Both the position numbers and the translations under genes were made by a program. DNA of 64,000 nucleotides from Alicycliphilus sp. UBA6560. Lineage in GTDB: Bacteria; Pseudomonadota; Gammaproteobacteria; Burkholderiales; Burkholderiaceae_C. The stretch's first letter is position 1, and each line of letters starts with the position of its first letter. Of the stretch, positions 59,235-64,000 are shown piece after piece. The stretch covers positions 1-64,000 of the forward strand of contig DJJU01000007.1 in the NCBI GenBank assembly GCA_002434305.1. The letters run 5' to 3'. A model generated the notes under the pieces. It ran no database searches. It worked only from the letters and a program-made list of their open reading frames with translations, and was not told the DNA's origin.

Positions 59235-60590
59235 TTATGGCGCGCGCGGCAGCGCCAGCCGCACGCGCAGGCCGCCCAGCTGTGGCGCCGTCTGCAGCTG
59301 CAGCTGCGTGCCGTGCATGCGGGCGATGGCCTGGGCGATGGCCAGGCCGAGGCCGCTGCCGGCCACGGCCGTGCCGCTGCCGGCCTGCGCCCGGTGAAAG
59401 CGCTGCAGCACGCGCTCGCGCTCGGCCTCGGGGATGCCGGGGCCGTCGTCGTCCACCGTCAGCACCACAGCATCCGGCTGCGCCTGCAGCGCCACGTCCA
59501 CGGTGCCGCCCTCGGGTGCGTACTTGACGGCGTTGTCCAGCAGGTTGCGCAGCAGGATGGCCAGCGCCTCGGCGTGGCCGCGCACCTGGGCGCCGGCCGC
59601 TTCGCCCTCCAGCGGCACCAGGCCCAGGTCGATGCCGCGCGCGTGCGCCGCCGGGGCGGCGTCCATCACCGCGCGCTGCACCAGCTCGGCCAGCACCAGG
59701 GGCTGCGGGGGCGCGCCGCTGGCCTGCGCCTCCTGGCGCGCCAGGGCCAGCAGCTGCTCGACCAGGCGCGTGGCCCGGTCGATGCCGGCCGTCAGCCGCG
59801 CGGCGGCGCGCTCGCGCGCGGCCTCGTCGTCGGCGCGCGCCAGTGCCTGGGCCTGCAGCCGCAGCGCCGCCAGGGGCGAGCGCAGCTCGTGCGCCGCATC
59901 GGCCACGAAGTGCTGCTGCGCCTCGAACGCCTGTTGCATGCGCGCCAGCAGCAGGTTCAGCTCATCGACCAGTGGCCGCACCTCGGCCGGCAGGCCGGCG
60001 CCGTCCACGGGCGACAGCTCGTCTGCCCGTCGCTGGGCCACCTGGCGGCGCACCCGCTCCACCGGTGCCAGCGAGCCGCTGACGGCCCACCAGGCGGCCA
60101 GCGCCAAGAGCGGCGCCATCAGCGCAATAGGCCAGGCCGTGCCCAGCGCCAGCTGGCGCGCCAGCGCGCGGCGCACGGCCATGTCCTGCGCCACCTGGAT
60201 GACCTGCAACGGCGTGGCCACGGACAGCACGCGGTAGGTGCTGCCGCCCGCCTGCACGGTGGAAAAGCCCAGCACGGCGCGCTGCGGCAGGCCCAGGCCG
60301 ATGTTGGACTCGAAGATGCGCAGGCCGTCGGCCGTCCAGACCTGCACCACGAACTCCGAACTCTCCTGCCCCGGCACCAGCGGGTCGCTGTACTCGCGCA
60401 GGCCCCACGCCGGCAGGCCCGGGCGCAGCGCCTGCGCCGTCTGCTGCATCTGGCGGTCGAATAGCGCGTCGGCCTCGGCCAGCGCCGCACGCCAAGCCAG
60501 CGCCGCCTGCGCCAGCACGCCCAGGGCGATGGCCACCAGCAGCGTCAGCAGCAGCCGCGCGCGCAGCGAGTGCGTGGCCCGGCCGCTCAT
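59235..60590 (-). CDS. sensor histidine kinase, QseC/TctE type
   Basis: 451 residues. Two membrane helices (about 12-33 and 150-172) flank a periplasmic sensor of about 115 residues. The HAMP-like linker precedes the H-box DAAHELRSPLAALRLQ with phospho-acceptor His234. ATP-binding motifs NLLDNAVKYAPEGG, DDDGPGIPEAERERV and GSGLGLAIAQAIARMH. It overlaps the regulator gene by four bases. The signal is unknown; the domain layout is like QseC or TctE, which sense carboxylates or signalling molecules. Confidence 0.9.
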   Translation of the reverse strand: MSGRATHSLRARLLLTLLVAIALGVLAQAALAWRAALAEADALFDRQMQQTAQALRPGLPAWGLREYSDPLVPGQESSEFVVQVWTADGLRIFESNIGLGLPQRAVLGFSTVQAGGSTYRVLSVATPLQVIQVAQDMAVRRALARQLALGTAWPIALMAPLLALAAWWAVSGSLAPVERVRRQVAQRRADELSPVDGAGLPAEVRPLVDELNLLLARMQQAFEAQQHFVADAAHELRSPLAALRLQAQALARADDEAARERAAARLTAGIDRATRLVEQLLALARQEAQASGAPPQPLVLAELVQRAVMDAAPAAHARGIDLGLVPLEGEAAGAQVRGHAEALAILLRNLLDNAVKYAPEGGTVDVALQAQPDAVVLTVDDDGPGIPEAERERVLQRFHRAQAGSGTAVAGSGLGLAIAQAIARMHGTQLQLQTAPQLGGLRVRLALPRAP

Positions 60591-61258
60591 GGCGCTCGCG
60601 CCGCCGCTGGCGGCACCATGTAGCCCACGCCTCGCACGGTGACGATCAGGCCCGCGCCCAGCTTCTTGCGCAGGCCGTGGATGTAGACCTCGACGGCGTT
60701 GCTGCTGATCTCCTCGCCCCAGCCGTAGAGCTTGTCCTCCAGCTGGGCGCGCGACAGCACGGCGCCGGGGCGCGCCAGCAGCGGCGTGAGCACGGCCCAT
60801 TCACGCGCCGACAGCAGCACCGGCTGGCCGTGCACGCTGGCCTGGCGCGTGGCGGGGTGGATGGCCACGCCATCGCGCTCGTAGGTTTCGTCGCCGCCGG
60901 CGGCACGCCGCGCCAGGGCGCGGATGCGGGCCAGCAGCTCGTCCATGTCGAAGGGCTTGAGCAGGTAGTCGTCGGCGCCGGCGTCCAGGCCCTGCACGCG
61001 CTGGGCCACGGCGTCGCGCGCGGTGGTGATCAGCACGGGCGTGCGGTCGCGGCGTGCGCGCAGGTCGCGCAGCACCTGCAGGCCGTCACGCCCGGGCAGG
61101 CCCAGGTCCAGCAGCACCAGGTCGTAGGCCTGGGCGGCCAGGGCGGCGTCGGCCTGCGGGCCATCGCGCACCCAATCCACCGCGTGGTGCTCGGCGCGCA
61201 GCAGGTCCTGCACGGCCTCGCCGATCATGGCGTCGTCTTCGACCAGCAGCAGGCGCAT
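60587..61258 (-). CDS. OmpR-family response regulator, QseB/TctD type
   Basis: 223 residues. Receiver domain with Asp51 in LVLLDLGLPGRDGL and Lys in YLLKPFDMDELLARI, then a winged helix ending TVRGVGYMVPP. The segment LYGWGEEISSNAVEVYIHGLRKKL is typical of the QseB/PmrA/TctD group. First gene of a two-gene operon with the kinase. The degP-like gene lies 65 bases upstream on the same strand and may share its transcript. Confidence 0.92.
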   Translation of the reverse strand: MRLLLVEDDAMIGEAVQDLLRAEHHAVDWVRDGPQADAALAAQAYDLVLLDLGLPGRDGLQVLRDLRARRDRTPVLITTARDAVAQRVQGLDAGADDYLLKPFDMDELLARIRALARRAAGGDETYERDGVAIHPATRQASVHGQPVLLSAREWAVLTPLLARPGAVLSRAQLEDKLYGWGEEISSNAVEVYIHGLRKKLGAGLIVTVRGVGYMVPPAAARAP

Positions 61259-61323
61259 GGCGCGGTCCTCACAGCTCGGGGGGGCATGCCGGCGAGGATA
61301 ACGGCACGCCCCGCCCTGCCCTG

Positions 61324-62808
61324 TCAGCCCAGGCGCACAGGCACGAAGATGCGGTTGCCGTCACGCATCACCAGCAGCGCCACCGACTTGCCGGCCTTGG
61401 CCACGGCGCTGCGCACCTGGGCCACGTCGCGCGCCGGCGTGCCGTTGATGGCCAGCAGCACGTCGCCGTCCTGCACGCCGGCGCGGGCGGCGGGGCCGCT
61501 GGCCTGCTCAACCAGCAGGCCGCCTTCAACGCCCGCCTGGCGCTGCTCGTCGCGCTCCAGGGGGCGCAGCGCCAGGCCCAGGCGGCCCTGGGCGGCGCCC
61601 TGGCCGGCGCCGGCGTCGGCGACGGCCTTCTTGTCGGCGGCGTTGCCCAGCGTGGCAGTGAGCGTCTCGCTCGCACCCTTGCGCCACACCTCCAGCCGCA
61701 CCCGGGCCCCCGGCTGGGACTGGCTGATGTAGGCCGGCAGGTCGCCCGAGCCCACGATGGGCTGGCCGTCGATGCTGCGGATCACGTCGCCCGACTGCAG
61801 GCCCGCCTTGTCGCCCGGGCCGCCCTTTTGCACGTCGGCCACCAGGGCGCCCTGCGGCTTGTCCAGACCGAAGGAGTCGGCCAGGGTCTGGTTGACCTCC
61901 TGCACCGTCACGCCCAGCCGCGCGTGGCTGACCTGGCCGGTGGCCAGGATCTGCTGCTGCACGCGCTCGGCCACCTCGATGGGAATGGCGAACGACACGC
62001 CCTGGTAGCCGCCCGAGCGGCTGTAGATCTGCGAGTTGATGCCCACCACCTCGCCGCGCGCGTTGAACAGCGGGCCGCCGGAGTTGCCCGGGTTCACCGC
62101 CACGTCGGTCTGGATGAAGGGCACGGCGCTGTCGTCGGGCAGGGCCCGGCCCTTGGCGCTGACCACGCCGGCCGTCACGCTGTTCTCGAAGCCGAAGGGC
62201 GAGCCGATGGCCAGCACCCATTCGCCCACGGCCAGCGACTTGGTGCTGCCCAGGCGCACGGTGGGCAGATGGGTCGCATCGATTTTGAGCACGGCCACGT
62301 CGGTCTGCGGGTCGGCGCCCAGCACCTTGGCGCGGAACTCGCGCCGGTCGGTCAGCTTGACGGTGACCTCGTCGGCGCCCTTGACCACGTGGGCGTTGGT
62401 CAGCACCACGCCGTCAGGGCTGACGATGAAGCCCGAGCCCTGGCCGCGCACCGGCACGTTCTGCGGCATGCGCGGGCCCTGCGGCGACATGCCGAAGCGG
62501 CGGAAGAACTCCTGCATGGGGTCGGGCACGCCGCTGTCCTCGTCATCGTCGCCCGCGGCCAGGGCCGTGCGGCGCGTGCCGCTGACGCTGATGTTGACCA
62601 CGGCCGGGCCGTTCTGGGCCGTGATGGCGGCAAAGCTGGGCAGGGCCTCGCCGCCCGCCTGCAGGGCGGGCACGGGGGCGATGGCCGGGGGCGCCGCCAT
62701 GGCGCGCGCCGGGTGGCTGCCGATCAGCCCGGCGCCCGTGGCGCCCAGCGCGCCGGCGGCCACCAGGGCCAGGATCAGTCTGCGGGGGGTGGAGGTGAGG
62801 GTGTTCAT
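61324..62808 (-). CDS. periplasmic serine protease of the DegP/HtrA (MucD) type
   Basis: 494 residues. Signal peptide (about 1-36, ending ARAMA), trypsin-like domain with catalytic His140 (TNAHVV), Asp170 (DVAVLKI) and Ser243 (GNSGGP), and two PDZ domains (about 290-375 and 400-490, GLQSGDVIRSIDGQPI and GVQDGDVLLAINGTPA). It degrades or refolds damaged envelope proteins. ATG 62808 begins MNTLTSTPRR; an earlier ATG would add nine residues before the signal. The adjacent two-component genes may regulate it. Confidence 0.93.
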   Translation of the reverse strand: MNTLTSTPRRLILALVAAGALGATGAGLIGSHPARAMAAPPAIAPVPALQAGGEALPSFAAITAQNGPAVVNISVSGTRRTALAAGDDDEDSGVPDPMQEFFRRFGMSPQGPRMPQNVPVRGQGSGFIVSPDGVVLTNAHVVKGADEVTVKLTDRREFRAKVLGADPQTDVAVLKIDATHLPTVRLGSTKSLAVGEWVLAIGSPFGFENSVTAGVVSAKGRALPDDSAVPFIQTDVAVNPGNSGGPLFNARGEVVGINSQIYSRSGGYQGVSFAIPIEVAERVQQQILATGQVSHARLGVTVQEVNQTLADSFGLDKPQGALVADVQKGGPGDKAGLQSGDVIRSIDGQPIVGSGDLPAYISQSQPGARVRLEVWRKGASETLTATLGNAADKKAVADAGAGQGAAQGRLGLALRPLERDEQRQAGVEGGLLVEQASGPAARAGVQDGDVLLAINGTPARDVAQVRSAVAKAGKSVALLVMRDGNRIFVPVRLG

Positions 62809-62897
62809 GGCCTGCCTTTCAAGCGTGGTGATCACGATGAAAGGCAGTGTGCGCGGCGGCGCTTAAGCCAATCTTAGGTGGCGGCGAAACCCAGGTT

Positions 62898-62954
62898 TAT
62901 TCAAAATTGATAGCTGCCAGCGCTTGTCCAGAAAGGGTTGGAGGCCGATTTTGC
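62898..62954 (+). repeat. dyad repeat copy 13, between degP and arsC-type genes
   Basis: TTGATAGCTGCCAGCGCTTG, TCCAGAAAGGGTTGGAGGCC, GATTTTGC. It ends at the stop codon of the ArsC-family gene. Confidence 0.8.
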
Positions 62955-63335
62955 TTACAAAATCTCCAGCACCCGCTCGGGCGGGCGGCACAGCAGCGCG
63001 CCGCGCGGGGTGACGACGATGGGGCGGTTCAGCAGCTCGGGGTGGCCGGCCACGGCGGCGATCAGCTCCTCGTCGCTGCGCGCCGCATCCTGCAGGCCCA
63101 GGTCGGCGTAGGCGGCCTCCTTGCTGCGCAGCAGCTCGCGCACCGGCACGCCCAGGCGCGCCACCAGGGCGCGCAGCTGCGCCGCGTCCAGCGGCTGGGC
63201 GAGGTAGTCCACGATAGTCGGCTCGATGCCGCGTTCGCGCAGCAGCGCCAGCGCGCCGCGCGAATTGCTGCAGCGGGCGTTGTGGTAGATGGTGATGTCG
63301 GGCCGGGCGGTGGCCGGGGTCGTCGTGCTCGTCAT
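62955..63335 (-). CDS. ArsC-family (glutaredoxin-dependent) arsenate reductase-like protein
   Basis: 126 residues. Thioredoxin-like fold with the catalytic Cys22 in YHNARCSNSRGAL, and the downstream PIVVTPRGALLCRPPERVLEIL region typical of ArsC (R for substrate binding). A true arsenate reductase and the ArsC-like Spx/YffB proteins share this fold, but HNxRCSxSR favours ArsC. No arsenic efflux gene is adjacent. Start ATG 63335; another downstream Met is not present. Confidence 0.85.
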   Translation of the reverse strand: MTSTTTPATARPDITIYHNARCSNSRGALALLRERGIEPTIVDYLAQPLDAAQLRALVARLGVPVRELLRSKEAAYADLGLQDAARSDEELIAAVAGHPELLNRPIVVTPRGALLCRPPERVLEIL

Positions 63336-63351
63336 GCCGGCCAGTGTAGGT

Positions 63352-64000
63352 TCAGCGCCGCGCGGCGCGCAGGGTGCGGCTGAGCAGGATCACCGGCACC
63401 AGGCCCACGGCCACCAGCGCCAGCGAGGGCAGCGCCGCCTCGCCCAGGCGCTCGTCGCGCGCCAGCTGGTAGGCCACTACGGCCAGGGTGTCGCTGTTGA
63501 AGGGGCGCAGCACCATGGTGGCGGGCAGCTCCTTCATCACGTCCACGAAGACCAGCAGCGCGGCCGCCGCGGCCGAGCGCTTGAGCAGCGGCCAGTGCAC
63601 GCGCGCCAGCAGCCGCGTGCCGCCCACGCCCAGCATGCGCGAGGAGTCGTCCAGACTCATGGGAATGCGCGCGTAGCCGCTTTGCACCGACTGCAGCGCC
63701 ACGGCGCAAAAGCGCACCAGGTAGGCCCAGACGATGCCCACGGCCGTGGCGGTGAGCAGCGCAGGCACGCGCGCCTCGGGCCAGGCCGCCTGCACCCAGC
63801 CCACGGGCAGCAGCAGGCCGACGACGATGACGGCGCCGGGCACGGCGTAGCCCAGGCTGGCCAGCCGCACCACGGCGCGGGTGAAGGTGTCGCGGCTTCG
63901 GCGCACGGCGAAGGCCAGTACGAAGGAGATGGCCACCGCCAGGGCCGCCGTGATGGACCCCAAGCGCACGCTGTTGCCGGCCCATTCGATGAAGCGGCCC
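63352..64000 (-). CDS. ABC transporter permease, iron(III)-type (partial)
   Basis: The 3' 215 codons of a membrane permease that runs off the window. At least five helices and the ABC-binding EAA-like loop DDSSRMLGVGGTRLLARVHW, followed by PLLKRS and FVDVMKELPATMVLRPF, which is characteristic of the FbpB/FutB group for iron(III) or similar cations. The frame continues past 64000 (GRFIEWAGNSVRLGS). Binding-protein and ATPase genes are not in the window. Confidence 0.85.
   Translation of the reverse strand, partial: GRFIEWAGNSVRLGSITAALAVAISFVLAFAVRRSRDTFTRAVVRLASLGYAVPGAVIVVGLLLPVGWVQAAWPEARVPALLTATAVGIVWAYLVRFCAVALQSVQSGYARIPMSLDDSSRMLGVGGTRLLARVHWPLLKRSAAAAALLVFVDVMKELPATMVLRPFNSDTLAVVAYQLARDERLGEAALPSLALVAVGLVPVILLSRTLRAARR

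Noticed and set aside
61054..62877. 607-codon plus-strand frame opposite the DegP-type gene
   Set aside because: Antisense shadow; the minus strand has the catalytic triad and PDZ domains.

Overview
The window looks like chromosome from a G+C-rich betaproteobacterium, most likely Burkholderiales and probably Comamonadaceae. The grounds are the aa3/caa3 oxidase gene order with DUF2970 and DUF2909 partners, two Bug-type solute receptors, a pca (beta-ketoadipate) cluster, and a short repeat with dyad symmetry that recurs between genes. This is family-level recognition from the sequence alone; no database was searched.

Bases 1 to about 15,400 are accessory DNA and visibly less G+C rich than the rest. 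The region opens with a truncated IS4-type transposase, then a divergent heavy-metal two-component system (copRS-like), a broken cupredoxin gene, and a plus-strand copper module: a CusF-like protein, a Met-rich protein, two DUF2933 membrane peptides, an isoprenylcysteine-methyltransferase-like membrane enzyme, an HMA protein, a CopA-type Cu+ ATPase with YHS and CxxC domains, a DUF3141 alpha/beta hydrolase with a PhaC-like Cys-Asp-His triad, a YVTN beta-propeller, a frameshifted membrane protein and a cytochrome c. It ends in wreckage: a second YHS/metal-binding N-terminus broken by a heptanucleotide frameshift and a stop codon, an IS21-type remnant (istB plus the tail of istA), and the 3' part of a UvrD-like helicase with an Fe-S nuclease signature.

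From about 15,600 on, the DNA looks like core chromosome. rpoH carries a perfect CIRCE (HrcA) operator. It is followed by a Bug receptor, an FNR-type regulator with the complete four-cysteine set, and a GGDEF/EAL protein. Bases 20,513-30,034 hold a cytochrome c oxidase locus: ctaC-ctaD-small protein-ctaG-DUF2970-ctaE, then surf1-CxxxC protein-ctaA-ctaB-SCO. Next come a BioC-like methyltransferase, comF, trmL, a MaoC hydratase, a LysE exporter and a Kef-type antiporter. The pca cluster (pcaI-pcaJ-pcaF-SDR-Bug) diverges from an IclR regulator. After it lie DUF1841, a universal stress protein, cytochrome c4, a MoxR/VWA pair, tamA-tamB, tRNA-Arg(CCT), a 63-residue Gln/Asn-rich protein, a ferritin-like protein, a cysteine hydrolase, a cardiolipin-synthase-like PLD protein, a copper nitrite reductase with an extra N-terminal cupredoxin domain, a second two-component system, a DegP-type protease, an ArsC-family protein and the end of an iron-type ABC permease.

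Two themes connect the window. Copper is handled by the resistance island, by the oxidase assembly factors (SCO, CtaG) and by NirK. Oxygen control is suggested by the FNR-like protein together with FNR-type boxes before nirK and, more weakly, before ctaC. The most unusual signal is a repeat of about 50 bp, 13 copies between 17.8 and 63 kb and none in the accessory segment. Its consensus contains GGAGG followed by an ATG, and several copies form parts of genes: start sites, a signal peptide and a C-terminus.
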